34,786 nt of DNA from Oscillospiraceae bacterium (GCA_017547525.1 JAFYPL010000012.1:1-34786), one strand, 5' to 3'; shown: positions 6,832 through 18,529, counted from the stretch's first letter. Numbers and translations are program-made. The notes: generated by a model not told the origin, from the sequence alone.

Positions 6832-8195
6832 AAAAGACAGGATTATTCAAAGCTATGAAACTTTGTATGGATTACAAAAAAGCAGGTGAAACAGAAAAAC
6901 GGAATATCCGTCAAAAACGCCTGGATGATTTAATCAGTCACGCCAGAGAAAACAGCCCATATTACAGTAATCTTTACTGTAACCTGCCACAGGATGCATC
7001 TTTTTCTGACCTGCCTCCTGTAAACAAAAAAGACCTGATGGAAAACTGGAATGACTGGGTATGTGACCGCAATCTGACTCTGGCAAAAGTCGAGAAATTC
7101 ATGGAGGACAAAGACAACATCGGCCGCTGGCTGGATAATAAATACCTTGTTTTCACTACTTCCGGCTCCACAGGTAATCCGCTGGTAGCAGTGTATGACA
7201 AAACAGCAAACAATATTATGGGTGGTATTGCAGCCTGCCGCAGTTACGCCAGAAAAGAAGACCTGAAAGCCTTTATGAAGCGTGGCCGCAAAAGTATGGC
7301 GGTTTTTGCTGACGGTGGCTTTTATCTGGGTAACAGCAGTGTCCGTTCCCGTTTACTTTCCATGCCATGGAAAAAGAAACAAATGGCCATATCCAGCGCA
7401 TTATATCCTGTTGATAAAATTGTACAGCAGCTGAATGACTTCCAGCCGGATATGCTGGGCGGTTATCCTTCCAATCTTGAGCTATTGATAGATGAGGCCA
7501 ATGCCGGCAGACTTAATATCTCCCCTGTAATAATTATGACTGGTGGCGAATATCTGTCTGATGATTTGCGTGCACGCCTTTCAGAAACCTTTAAATGCTA
7601 TGTACAGACCGCTTATTCCTGTACTGAGGGTGGTACTGTCGCCTGTGAATGTTCCAATCAGCATTTCCATATAAACGACGACTGGCTGATTGTAGAGCCT
7701 GTGGACAGCGACGGCAATCCGGTGCCTGACGGCGTACTGTCAGACAAAATTTACCTGACCAACCTCTATAATTACACCCAGCCATACATCCGTTATGAAA
7801 TAACCGACCGCGTGATAATGCATCACTCACCATGTGGCTGTGGGAACACTTCTCCATGGATAGAACTGGAGGGCCGTACAGATGATGTGACCGTATTTGA
7901 TGCCGGTGAAAATAAAGTCAGAATACCGCCTCTTTCCATGTACGCTGTAATGAAAGAAATGGCTGGCATCCGCCGTTTTCAGCTGTTGGTTTACGATGAC
8001 AACAAAGTGGAAATGCGTCTGGAAGAAGCTGATGGCGCAGATAAAAATGCAGTATTCTCCACCGCCTGCCATAAACTGAAAGAATGGCTGTGCAGTCAGG
8101 GTGTGACTTCTGTTACTGTTACATTAACAGAAGATTTACCACAGCAGAATCCTGACAGCGGTAAATACAAGCATGTAATCAATATGCAGAAGTAA
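6828..8195 (+). CDS. Phenylacetate-CoA-ligase-like (PaaK/CapK-type) adenylate-forming enzyme
   Basis: A 455-residue member of the adenylate-forming superfamily closest to PaaK-type ligases, which activate an aryl or acyl acid with ATP as the acyl-adenylate and usually pass it to CoA. Visible motifs are the phosphate loop TSGSTGNP (111-118), the active-site YSCTEGG (263-269), YEITDR (323-328), and GRTDD (349-353). Cys pairs CEC (273-275) and PCGC (335-338) resemble the zinc-binding cysteines of this branch. The C-terminal small domain has an SGKYKHV end, as in PaaK. It stands alone with its TetR regulator; no thioesterase, dehydrogenase or polyketide genes are near, so the acid substrate is unknown. 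Terminator at 8217-8247. Confidence 0.82.
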   Translation: MKKTGLFKAMKLCMDYKKAGETEKRNIRQKRLDDLISHARENSPYYSNLYCNLPQDASFSDLPPVNKKDLMENWNDWVCDRNLTLAKVEKFMEDKDNIGRWLDNKYLVFTTSGSTGNPLVAVYDKTANNIMGGIAACRSYARKEDLKAFMKRGRKSMAVFADGGFYLGNSSVRSRLLSMPWKKKQMAISSALYPVDKIVQQLNDFQPDMLGGYPSNLELLIDEANAGRLNISPVIIMTGGEYLSDDLRARLSETFKCYVQTAYSCTEGGTVACECSNQHFHINDDWLIVEPVDSDGNPVPDGVLSDKIYLTNLYNYTQPYIRYEITDRVIMHHSPCGCGNTSPWIELEGRTDDVTVFDAGENKVRIPPLSMYAVMKEMAGIRRFQLLVYDDNKVEMRLEEADGADKNAVFSTACHKLKEWLCSQGVTSVTVTLTEDLPQQNPDSGKYKHVINMQK

Positions 8196-8216
8196 CCCTC
8201 TATCTTATGAAAAAGT

Positions 8217-8247
8217 AATCCCCGAACTGGTATCCAGTCCGGGGATT
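8217..8247. terminator. Bidirectional terminator between the CoA-ligase-like gene and atpC
   Basis: A 14-bp stem with one mismatch around a TAT loop (AATCCCCG..., 8217-8230 with 8234-8247). T-rich tracts follow on both strands. It serves both convergent transcription units. Confidence 0.85.
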
Positions 8248-8252
8248 GTTTA

Positions 8253-8654
8253 TTATTTTTCTGTTTTTACTGCTTCACGGACAAGTTCGCGCTGAACTCT
8301 GATTTTTGCCATTTCGATATCTTTTTTATCTGTGGCTTTTTTCAGTTCTTCTTTGTATCTGGCAAGATTTTCTTTTGCTCTTTCCAGATCAATCTCTTCT
8401 TTCCATTCAAAAGTAGATGCCAGAACTGTAACTTCATTTTTTAGCACGGAAAGTACACCTGAAGAACAGGCGGCTGTGCGTTTTTCACCGTCAGCTGTAA
8501 CTGATGCTTTACCAGTGCCCAGTGCAGTAACCATATTGATATGGCCAGGCAGTACAGATAAATCACCTGTAACACCACGCACTGTGATGGAGCTGGCTTC
8601 GCCCTGGAAGTGAACACCGTGTGGTGTCACAATTTTAAGGTTGAATACTGCCAT
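8253..8654 (-). CDS. atpC: ATP synthase F1 subunit epsilon
   Basis: A 133-residue protein with the N-terminal beta-sandwich typical of epsilon (LKIVTPHGVHFQGEASSITVRGVTGDLSVLPGH is split here only by family-typical residues) and a C-terminal two-helix hairpin (about 90-130). Epsilon sits at the foot of the central stalk, couples gamma to the c ring, and its helices inhibit ATP hydrolysis. It is the last gene of the atp operon, three bases after the atpD stop, with a GGGGGA ribosome site overlapping the atpD end. A bidirectional terminator follows directly. Confidence 0.96.
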   Translation of the reverse strand: MAVFNLKIVTPHGVHFQGEASSITVRGVTGDLSVLPGHINMVTALGTGKASVTADGEKRTAACSSGVLSVLKNEVTVLASTFEWKEEIDLERAKENLARYKEELKKATDKKDIEMAKIRVQRELVREAVKTEK

Positions 8655-8657
8655 CAG

Positions 8658-10076
<1,419 letters not shown>

Positions 10077-10099
10077 TTATATAAATATAGGAAATTTTT

Positions 10100-10954
10100 T
10101 TAAGCTTCGCCTGCGCCTGCAACGATTTCTGTGATTTCCTGTGTGATAGCGGCCTGACGGGCGCGGTTGTATTCCAGTGACAGGTTAGCCACGATTTCTT
10201 TGGCGTTTTTAGAGGCGGCATCCATAGCGGTGCGGCGTGCAGCCAGTTCACTGGCCCAGCTTTCTGTAACGGCACCGTATGTCATACCGGATACATATAT
10301 AGGCACTATCATATCAAACAGTGCTTCTGCACCCGGGTCGTATTCAATAGCAGACTGTTTTTTCTTTTCACCATTGTTTTCAATGCTTACAATAGGAAGA
10401 ACCTGCACCATTTCAGGTGACTGTGACAGCATGGAAACAAATGTAGTGTAACCGATGAAGAATTCATCTATCTTGCCTTCCGCAAACAGGCCAGCCATAA
10501 CGCCACCTATATCCGAACAGTCAGCAGTAGTGATATCTTCCACCTGTGCATATCTGTCTGTTACTATTTCAATGTTTCTTCTTTTACAAAATTCTACTGC
10601 CTTTTTGCCTACAGGGATAACACATACGTTTTTGCCTTCACTGTGTTCAGTAAAGTATTTGAACATATTGTTGTTATAACCGCCTGCCAGGCCTCTGTCA
10701 CCGGCAATCAGCACATAGCCTGATTTTTTCACAGGACGCTGTACCAGATATTCAGAAGAAAAATCGGTGTTGGCAGCCACAATATCGCTTAAGGTTTCGT
10801 GCAGTTCCAGAAAATACGGTCTGGCTTTTTCTACCTTTTCGCGGGCTTTTCTCAGTTTGGAAGAAGCAACAAGTTCCATGGCTTTGGTTATCTGCATGGT
10901 GCTTTCTACGCTTTTAATGCGTAATTTTATTTCTTTCATTGAACCGCTTGCCAT
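10100..10954 (-). CDS. atpG: ATP synthase F1 subunit gamma
   Basis: A 284-residue central-stalk subunit. The N-terminal helix KLRIKSVESTMQITKAMELVASSKL is split across the conserved gamma signature (here given only in part: MQITKAMELVA), and the C-terminal helix carries the matching conserved ASELAARRTAMDAA segment. These two helices form the coiled coil that turns inside the alpha-beta hexamer. The chosen ATG at 10954 has GGAAGGTG upstream; an ATG five codons later is the alternative. The gene starts 21 bases after the end of atpA. Confidence 0.97.
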   Translation of the reverse strand: MASGSMKEIKLRIKSVESTMQITKAMELVASSKLRKAREKVEKARPYFLELHETLSDIVAANTDFSSEYLVQRPVKKSGYVLIAGDRGLAGGYNNNMFKYFTEHSEGKNVCVIPVGKKAVEFCKRRNIEIVTDRYAQVEDITTADCSDIGGVMAGLFAEGKIDEFFIGYTTFVSMLSQSPEMVQVLPIVSIENNGEKKKQSAIEYDPGAEALFDMIVPIYVSGMTYGAVTESWASELAARRTAMDAASKNAKEIVANLSLEYNRARQAAITQEITEIVAGAGEA

Positions 10955-10974
10955 AGCTTACACCTTCCTTTCTT

Positions 10975-12507
<1,533 letters not shown>

Positions 12508-12521
12508 TCAAGATTTCGGAT

Positions 12522-13061
12522 TTACCGATTTATATTTTTAAGTTGATTTTTCAATGTTTCAAGTTTCTGTGCGATAGAGTCATTTATCTGCATATCACTG
12601 AACTGCAGGATTACGCCACCCAGGCATTTTTCATCCACTTTGTTTGTGAGAACGATTTTTTTACCTGTAACTTTTTCCAGTTTTTCAGTGAGTTTTGCCT
12701 GCAGCTCCCGGCTCATAGGCACAGCTGTAACAGCCACAGCTTTTTCAATATTGAAATGCTTGTTGTACAGTTTTTCGTACTGTGCAAAGCTTTCAACAAG
12801 AACTTCTGCGTCTTTGCGCTGAATCATTACTTTAATAAAGTTCAGCAGATTTTTATTTATACCATTACCGAATACTTTATCTACAAATTCAGTCTTTTCT
12901 TCTTTTGTAATCATCGGTGCAGAAAGGAATTTTGCAAAATCTGCATTTTCTTTTACTGCCTGTGTGATTACCGCAGACTGAGTAAGTATTTCTTCAGTCA
13001 GGTTTTCCTCCAAAGCTATTTCAAAGAGGGCGTCTGCGTATGCAGAGGACAGATTGCTCAT
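12522..13061 (-). CDS. atpH: ATP synthase F1 subunit delta (OSCP)
   Basis: A 179-residue peripheral-stalk subunit joining the b dimer to the top of the F1 head. The N-terminal helical domain (SSAYADALFEIALEE) and the C-terminal conserved VDEKCLGGVILQFSDMQINDS-type segment (positions about 141-161) are the family marks. Its ATG overlaps the atpF stop as TAATG, so translation is coupled to atpF. The position between atpF and atpA is the standard order. Confidence 0.95.
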   Translation of the reverse strand: MSNLSSAYADALFEIALEENLTEEILTQSAVITQAVKENADFAKFLSAPMITKEEKTEFVDKVFGNGINKNLLNFIKVMIQRKDAEVLVESFAQYEKLYNKHFNIEKAVAVTAVPMSRELQAKLTEKLEKVTGKKIVLTNKVDEKCLGGVILQFSDMQINDSIAQKLETLKNQLKNINR

Positions 13062-13567
13062 TACACTTCACCCACATTCTCAATAAACTGTGAGATAAGA
13101 GCTTCGTGGTCAGCTGCAGAAATTTCGCGCTGTACCATTTTGCCTGCGATAGCCACAGAAATATCAGAAATTTCGTTTTTGATTTCCTGATATGCTTTTT
13201 TGCGTTCCTGTGCAATTTCAGCTTCTGCTCTTTTTGTCATAATAGCGGCTTTTTCCTGTGCGTCAGAAATGATTTCCTGTTCTCTTCTCTGGGCAGAAAG
13301 TGTAGCCTGTTTGATAATTTCACCGGCTTCTTCTCTGGCCTGTGCCATTCTTTCGGAATATTCTTTTTCCATTTCTTCTGCATTTGTCTGCGCCTGCTGT
13401 GCAGTCTCATACATTGTGTTTATTTCATTTTTACGCTGTTCGAGCATATTATTTACTGGCTTAAACAAAAACTTTTTAATCAGTGAATACAGAATAAAAA
13501 GGTTGAGCCATGTAAAAATCAATGTCCAAGGTACAAATGAAACAAGATCTAAATAAGTATTTGGCAC
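13061..13567 (-). CDS. atpF: ATP synthase F0 subunit b
   Basis: A 168-residue peripheral-stalk subunit: one N-terminal membrane helix (about 10-32, with PWTLIFTWLNLFILYSLI) followed by a long charged helix rich in Glu, Lys, Arg and Ala (40-150), which dimerizes as a right-handed coiled coil and binds delta. The FKPVNNMLEQRK segment right after the membrane helix is typical of b. The start is GTG at 13567, with GAAAGGAGAG about eleven bases upstream, rather long; no better start is in frame. The stop overlaps the atpH start. Confidence 0.95.
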   Translation of the reverse strand: MPNTYLDLVSFVPWTLIFTWLNLFILYSLIKKFLFKPVNNMLEQRKNEINTMYETAQQAQTNAEEMEKEYSERMAQAREEAGEIIKQATLSAQRREQEIISDAQEKAAIMTKRAEAEIAQERKKAYQEIKNEISDISVAIAGKMVQREISAADHEALISQFIENVGEV

Positions 13568-13609
13568 TTTATTAGTACTCTCCTTTCATTTATTTTTCTA
13601 AACGAAAGA

Positions 13610-13903
<294 letters not shown>

Positions 13904-13935
13904 TTAATTATTATTAAGCTACGAATAGCAAATTT

Positions 13936-14643
13936 TTAATCTTCTGCCATGCTTACATAAACCATGGTCAGCATAATGAAAATGTATGCCTGCAAAAAGC
14001 TGGTAAACACGTCAAAATAAATTGACAGGAACGCAGGCAGACCAACCTGTAAAACAGGAATCTGCTGGATAAAGCTGATTGGTATCAGATTCAGTATTAC
14101 TGTACTGAAATATGCCAACGCTGCATACAGCAATGTAGTGATAACCACGCCCGCTGCTATGTTACCAAAATGACGGAATGTCATTGAAACAGGGGTAGCG
14201 ATTTCACTGATAAGGTTCAATGGGTTAAGGAACTTTTTGAAATGTCCCCAGAAACCTTTAGCTTTGATACCTGTAACCTGAATCATAGTGAATGTCACTA
14301 ATGCCATAGCAAGTATTATTGACAGGTCACTGGTAGGAGCACGTACGCCAGTAAGGCCGGACATGCTGGATACAAAACTGTACGCAAACAGCGCTGCAAC
14401 ATATGGTGCAAAGTTTCTCCACTTTTTACCCATTGTAGAATCTGTCAGGTCATAAACCATAGACACAAGTTTTTCTGCAACTATCTGCTTTTTGGTTTCC
14501 GGTACCGGTTTAAGGTCCTTTGTCAGCCAATAACATACTGCTACAATCAGAGCTATAATAACCCATGAAGTTACTATAGTGTTCGTTACTACTACAGGAC
14601 CTATGGTAAATAGGACCTTAGGACCTGTTATTTCAACAGCCAC
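13936..14643 (-). CDS. atpB: ATP synthase F0 subunit a
   Basis: A 235-residue polytopic membrane protein that makes the ion half-channels beside the c ring. The essential arginine is R157 within MTFRHFGN, preceded by ISEIATPVS; the PxxF-rich C-terminal helices (FLSIYFDVFTSFLQAYIFIMLTMVYV region) follow. The start is GTG at 14643 with GGAGGAG upstream; its ribosome site overlaps the end of atpI, three bases away. The organization matches a Na+-type enzyme, but subunit a alone does not prove the ion. Confidence 0.95.
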   Translation of the reverse strand: MAVEITGPKVLFTIGPVVVTNTIVTSWVIIALIVAVCYWLTKDLKPVPETKKQIVAEKLVSMVYDLTDSTMGKKWRNFAPYVAALFAYSFVSSMSGLTGVRAPTSDLSIILAMALVTFTMIQVTGIKAKGFWGHFKKFLNPLNLISEIATPVSMTFRHFGNIAAGVVITTLLYAALAYFSTVILNLIPISFIQQIPVLQVGLPAFLSIYFDVFTSFLQAYIFIMLTMVYVSMAED

Positions 14644-14646
14644 AAT

Positions 14647-15027
14647 TTACTCCTCCTTATTCTTAAAATTGATTATCATAATGGATATGCGTGTAAAAAA
14701 CACCGTGAAGAACATTGCAACCCAGCTGCATACAGGTGAATTGATAGCAAATACGAATGCTATTGCAAAAAATGCAACCCTTACCATGTATGTGCTTTGC
14801 ATATACATCTGTGCCTGCTTCTGTTCTTTTTCCATTGCTTTCTGCACACTGATGCCTATCCATAAAAATGTTATAACAGATACAGCATAGCCTAATAATG
14901 AACCGTTAAGCACTGTAATATCCCACTGTTTGATCAACAAGAAAACAATATTTTCCAGCACTGTCAGCCCCAGGTTATATACTGCTATTTTTCTCAGATT
15001 TTCTTTAACTGCCGGTGACAATTTCAT
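14647..15027 (-). CDS. atpI: ATP synthase accessory subunit I
   Basis: A 126-residue protein with four predicted membrane segments (about 14-34, 40-62, 78-97 and 99-118), matching ATP synthase I (PF03899). AtpI proteins help assemble the c ring and may assist cation supply. Its ATG overlaps the stop of the preceding atpZ gene in a TAATG arrangement, so both are translated together. The assignment rests on topology, size and position at the head of the operon. Confidence 0.85.
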   Translation of the reverse strand: MKLSPAVKENLRKIAVYNLGLTVLENIVFLLIKQWDITVLNGSLLGYAVSVITFLWIGISVQKAMEKEQKQAQMYMQSTYMVRVAFFAIAFVFAINSPVCSWVAMFFTVFFTRISIMIINFKNKEE

Positions 15028-15287
15028 TATTCAAAATCACTCCTGGATTCTTCATTTTTCTCTATTTTTTTCAGATAGTCTTTCATAAAACCAAAAAATG
15101 TTTTAATACCGCTTGCAGTGCCCAGCACAATGCCGGCTACCACAATCCAATCGCCCATTCCAAATTTGTTTTTGATATAGGTGGATAAAACTACCATCAG
15201 CAGAATAGGAGAAACCAATGACAAAGCCATTTGGCTTATAAGGCTGAGATTATACAAAATTTCTTTTCTGTAAGTTCTTTTATCCAT
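15027..15287 (-). CDS. atpZ: AtpZ/AtpI-like membrane protein at the head of the ATP synthase operon
   Basis: An 86-residue protein with two membrane helices (about 14-37 and 48-69) and a charged tail, like the F0F1 ATPase gene 1 family (PF09527, AtpZ/AtpQ). This family accompanies sodium-type F-ATPases and is thought to assist c-ring assembly or form a cation channel with AtpI. The frame stays open to 15314 with a TTG, but no ribosome site precedes it; GAGGAAAG sits properly before the ATG at 15287, so that start is chosen. An ATG at 15299 overlaps this ribosome site. It is the first gene of the operon, behind the promoter at 15316-15345. Confidence 0.8.
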   Translation of the reverse strand: MDKRTYRKEILYNLSLISQMALSLVSPILLMVVLSTYIKNKFGMGDWIVVAGIVLGTASGIKTFFGFMKDYLKKIEKNEESRSDFE

Positions 15288-15315
15288 GACTTTCCTCATA
15301 CAATAATCATCCAAT

Positions 15316-15345
15316 ATTATATATTATTTTCTATATAAATGGCAA
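15316..15345 (-). promoter_or_regulatory. Predicted promoter of the atp operon
   Basis: Minus-strand TTGCCA (15340-15345) and a perfect TATAAT (15316-15321) with an 18-base spacer, about 29 bases before the atpZ start. Confidence 0.6.
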
Positions 15346-15670
15346 TCCAATTATTGACTAAAATTCGCACTCTATTTGGATATTTTTTTATCGATTTGAA
15401 CTAAAATCAATAAATATTTACTTATATACATCATTTTCTTAATAAAATTCAGAATATTTTCAAATCTAATATATTAAAATCAACCTTTTTCTTTATTTTT
15501 ATTTTCTTCATTAAATATAATAGTATCTATTTGTGCTAATTCATCAAAAAATCCGTGTGTTTTTTGTGTATTACACAGATTTTCAAAAAAACATTCATTT
15601 TCTTTGATTTATTCGTTCTTGAGCTATACTTATGTAAAAATGTTGTAAAATCCGGTATAGCAAAAAGAAA
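15346..15670. other. Very AT-rich gene-free spacer upstream of the atp operon
   Basis: About 325 bases with stops in all frames and no RNA gene I can recognize. The only structure noted is an imperfect hairpin at 15548-15583 (11-bp stem, one mismatch, 14-nt loop). It may hold upstream elements for the atp promoter; nothing more can be supported. Confidence 0.5.
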
Positions 15671-15691
15671 ACAGCAGGTCTGACCTGCTGT
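15671..15691 (-). terminator. Terminator of the GH2 / DUF1653 operon
   Basis: ACAGCAGGTC pairs with GACCTGCTGT (in practice 8 bp with a 5-nt loop), followed on the minus strand by TTTCTTTTTG. It begins 10 bases past the stop at 15701. Confidence 0.85.
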
Positions 15692-15700
15692 TTTTATCTT

Positions 15701-15913
15701 TTATTCATCTTTTATAAATTCAAAACGAGGAAAAGTTTTTCCCTCTCTGGTCACAGTTTCCCGGAACATTGCAGCTGGACGTACCCATATGCCCATTTCA
15801 CCATAAAGAGCCTGATATACTACCATTTCTTCCATAGTTTCAGAGTGTCTGGCATTGTAAAGCACTTTATACATATTACCTTTGAAGTGTCTGTATATAC
15901 CTGGTTTTATCAT
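15701..15913 (-). CDS. DUF1653-family small protein
   Basis: A 70-residue protein matching the short DUF1653 family (PF07866): the start MIKPGIYRHFKGNMYKV, then HSETMEEMVVYQALYGE and the VRPAAMF strand. The family has a small SH3-like beta fold and no established function. ATG at 15913 is chosen because GAAAGGAAAAG sits eight bases before it; a TTG at 15931 would place the start inside that ribosome site. The gene begins 14 bases after the glycosidase stop, so it is the second gene of that operon and ends at a clear terminator. Confidence 0.82.
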   Translation of the reverse strand: MIKPGIYRHFKGNMYKVLYNARHSETMEEMVVYQALYGEMGIWVRPAAMFRETVTREGKTFPRFEFIKDE

Positions 15914-15927
15914 AGTTTCTTTTCCTT

Positions 15928-17724
15928 TCAACCGTTTAGTTTATGTTCGAATGCAGTGTACAGCCGCTGTGCCATATCCTGCATGGCTTTTTCGTCCACT
16001 TTTATCACCTGTCGGTCGTATGTCACCAATCCGTTTGTTTCGTCTTCCACGTCACTTACCTGTGTAAGCACTGCCGCATTGAGACCGTTACCGATAGCTG
16101 TTACAATTTCGTCCAGATACATATCGCACAGGCCCTGTGACAATTCTTCTGTAGATGAAAACTTTTTGTAACCATATTCGTTATCAAGATTGAATGAGTG
16201 ACCTTCCACTTTATGTGAATAACCGCCAAATTCTGACAGCACCAATGGTCTGGATGGTTTTGCTTTCAGTTTCACTTTACGGAAATAAATATGGTGGCTG
16301 TCCACATCGCTGTCTTTTTCAAAGAACCAGCCTGATGTGGCGTCCCATATACGGGTAGGGTCGTATGCTTTCAATTCAGCGTAGTTTCTGTCTGCTTCGT
16401 ACTGACCCCAGCCTTCGTTGAAAATGGTGTAATAAACCAGTGATGGGTGATTATAAAGTAAATCTGCTATTTCTCGGCATTCTTTTTCAAAGAATTCTCT
16501 GCGCAGCCGGCTTGGTTTATGGGTTATACCACGTTTTAAGCCTATGGTTGGCAGTGCAGTATCTATAATAAAATTGTACACACCTGTATTCATCATATCC
16601 TGGAATACCAGCATACCGTATTTATCGCAGTAATAATAAAACAGGTCTGGTTCCACTTTTATATGCTTACGCAGAGTGTTGTACCCCAGTCTCTTCATTG
16701 TGAGTATATCGTATTCAAATCCCTGTGGTGTGGCGGGTGTATAGATACCATCTGAAAAATACCCCTGATCCAGCAGTGCATGGAAGAAAAACGGTTTGCC
16801 GTTGAGACAGATGTATTTCTGGCCTTTTACTTCTTCTATGGTAACTGTACGCAGAGCAAAGTAAGAATCCACTTTGTCCTCACCACTATATAATGTGAAT
16901 TCATACAGATATGGATTGTCCGGTGTCCAGTTTACAGGATCAGCAATCTTCACCGTGGTCTTATCACCTGTGAATGTGTGTGTAACATAACCGGCAGGTG
17001 TATTTATCACCATTGTTTTTTCAGCTACACCACCAACAGTTTCCACTGTCACACTGTCCATATCAGGTGTGAGACGTATAGACTCAATGTGGCTTTCGCA
17101 TACACTTTCCATCCATACCGGCTGCCAGATACCGCTGACAGGTGTGTACCACATACCGCCACGGGTTTTTGTCTGTTTACCAAAAGAGAATTCCACATCC
17201 AGTTTATCTTCTGCTTCCACGGTGATTGTATTTTCGCCATTGTTCAGCAACCCGGTTATATCAAAACTGAAAGGTGTATAACCACCACGATGTGTACCAG
17301 CTAGCTTTCCGTTTACCATAACCACTGTGTGAGTGTCTACCGCACCAAAATGCAGTATTACTTTGGCTTTTACAAATCCTTCCGGCAGAGTAATCTTTTT
17401 GGTATACAGCCAGGTTTCATTTTCCTTCAGCTGTCGTTCAATACCGGAAATCCGGCTTTCCGGTGGATATGGCACAATAATATCACCCAGTTCAGTAAGG
17501 GTAAATTTATCTGTCTGCTGTTCAGACGCCCAGCCAAACGCAAAACGGCTGTAGACTTTTGCAGCTGTTTCATATTTTTTTACCGCCAGTTGCCACCGGC
17601 CACACAGTGAAAAATAGCTGTCACGTTTAAACTGTGGGCGTGGGTAGTCCTGCCATGAGCGTGTGGTGTCAGTTTCAAACGGTGTCTTTAACTGACTAAG
17701 ACGTGGATTTTTATTGGTTGCCAT
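15928..17724 (-). CDS. Glycoside hydrolase family 2 (beta-galactosidase/beta-glucuronidase-like)
   Basis: A 598-residue enzyme with the GH2 layout: N-terminal sugar-binding jelly roll (~30-205, with the WLYTKKI and GxHRGGYTPFSFDIT patches), an immunoglobulin-like domain (~210-295), and a TIM barrel (~300-598). The general acid/base is E437 in FNEGWGQ and the nucleophile E498 in LSEFGGYS; both are intact. It has no signal peptide, so it cleaves imported oligosaccharides. It is shorter than LacZ and resembles the many small gut Firmicutes GH2 enzymes whose substrate cannot be told from sequence. Divergent from a TetR gene with a dyad cluster between them, so it may be under that regulator (inference). 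ATG at 17724 follows CGAGGT. Confidence 0.92.
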   Translation of the reverse strand: MATNKNPRLSQLKTPFETDTTRSWQDYPRPQFKRDSYFSLCGRWQLAVKKYETAAKVYSRFAFGWASEQQTDKFTLTELGDIIVPYPPESRISGIERQLKENETWLYTKKITLPEGFVKAKVILHFGAVDTHTVVMVNGKLAGTHRGGYTPFSFDITGLLNNGENTITVEAEDKLDVEFSFGKQTKTRGGMWYTPVSGIWQPVWMESVCESHIESIRLTPDMDSVTVETVGGVAEKTMVINTPAGYVTHTFTGDKTTVKIADPVNWTPDNPYLYEFTLYSGEDKVDSYFALRTVTIEEVKGQKYICLNGKPFFFHALLDQGYFSDGIYTPATPQGFEYDILTMKRLGYNTLRKHIKVEPDLFYYYCDKYGMLVFQDMMNTGVYNFIIDTALPTIGLKRGITHKPSRLRREFFEKECREIADLLYNHPSLVYYTIFNEGWGQYEADRNYAELKAYDPTRIWDATSGWFFEKDSDVDSHHIYFRKVKLKAKPSRPLVLSEFGGYSHKVEGHSFNLDNEYGYKKFSSTEELSQGLCDMYLDEIVTAIGNGLNAAVLTQVSDVEDETNGLVTYDRQVIKVDEKAMQDMAQRLYTAFEHKLNG

Positions 17725-17756
17725 TTTAAATACCTCGTTTATATGTGCTGGGTATG

Positions 17757-17786
17757 ATTATACCACAACATGTATCTGACAAACAA
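17757..17786 (-). promoter_or_regulatory. Promoter of the GH2 operon
   Basis: Minus-strand TTGTTT (17781-17786) and a perfect TATAAT (17757-17762), 18-base spacer, 32 bases before the start codon. Confidence 0.6.
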
Positions 17787-17862
17787 TAATAGCCCGTCTT
17801 TATTTTTATTCATATTCACCTATTTTTCTATATAGCATTTTGTTGTTAATGCACAATTTACA

Positions 17863-17906
17863 ACAATATATATTTAAGTATATTGTATTTTTTCACAATA
17901 TATTGT
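17863..17906. promoter_or_regulatory. Two ACAATAT inverted repeats, predicted TetR operators
   Basis: ACAATATA and TATATTGT (17863-17870, 17879-17886) flank an 8-base spacer; the perfect 12-bp palindrome ACAATATATTGT lies at 17895-17906. The dyad centres are 26 bases apart. They sit just before the TetR start at 17945 and cover its likely promoter, in the spacer shared with the GH2 operon. Confidence 0.6.
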
Positions 17907-17944
17907 ATATTGATACTGATTATATATCGAAAAGGAGTGTTAAC

Positions 17945-18529
17945 TTGGCACGACACAAAGAATTGTCCGACGAGAAAGTGTTGCAGGATATTTACAACGC
18001 CGCAGTGGACACACTGGCGAAGGATGGAACGGACGGGCTGTCCATAAGAAAAATATGCTCCCTGGCAAATATTTCCACCGGCACTTTTTATAAATACTAC
18101 CCTACCAAACTGGATCTGATCCGCAGACTGTTTGACTATATGGAAAATTTCTACAGAGACGATGTAGTCCCACACCTGACAGGCAGCGGTACACAGATGC
18201 TATATGACCTCTGTATGTCTTTTGTAAACAGAATTTTGCGCCGTGATCTTGATTACTCAAAAAAAATGATAGACTTCAACAATCACGACAACCTTACACT
18301 GGAAGATTTCAAACAACTGTATGTGTCAAAATTGTTTATGTCCACCGCACAGAAGTGTATTGATGACGGTGAAATAAAACCCGGCTTTACCCGGATGGAT
18401 ATCACCCTTATGGCAAAATCCATATGCCATGGATGTATAATGAATCATACAAACCTTAACGGCACAATAGATACCATTGATATTTCCCATAAAACAATCA
18501 CAGCATTTATAGATGGTATCAAAGCATAA
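17945..18529 (+). CDS. TetR-family transcriptional regulator, divergent from the GH2 operon
   Basis: A 194-residue regulator. The DNA-binding domain lies in the first ~60 residues: ARHKELSDEKVLQDIYNAAVDTL, then the helix-turn-helix RKICSLANISTGTFYKYYPTKLDL. The remainder is the helical ligand domain. The start is taken as TTG at 17945 because AAAGGAG lies eight bases before it and the protein then begins as TetR proteins usually do; the longer frame back to 17840 would run through the operator-like repeats and adds a non-TetR leader. It probably represses itself and perhaps the glycosidase through the ACAATAT dyads. A strong terminator follows. Confidence 0.85.
   Translation: MARHKELSDEKVLQDIYNAAVDTLAKDGTDGLSIRKICSLANISTGTFYKYYPTKLDLIRRLFDYMENFYRDDVVPHLTGSGTQMLYDLCMSFVNRILRRDLDYSKKMIDFNNHDNLTLEDFKQLYVSKLFMSTAQKCIDDGEIKPGFTRMDITLMAKSICHGCIMNHTNLNGTIDTIDISHKTITAFIDGIKA

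Noticed and set aside
17840-17944. N-terminal extension of the second TetR protein
   Set aside because: It covers the ACAATAT dyads and gives a hydrophobic leader foreign to TetR proteins; TTG at 17945 has AAAGGAG before it.
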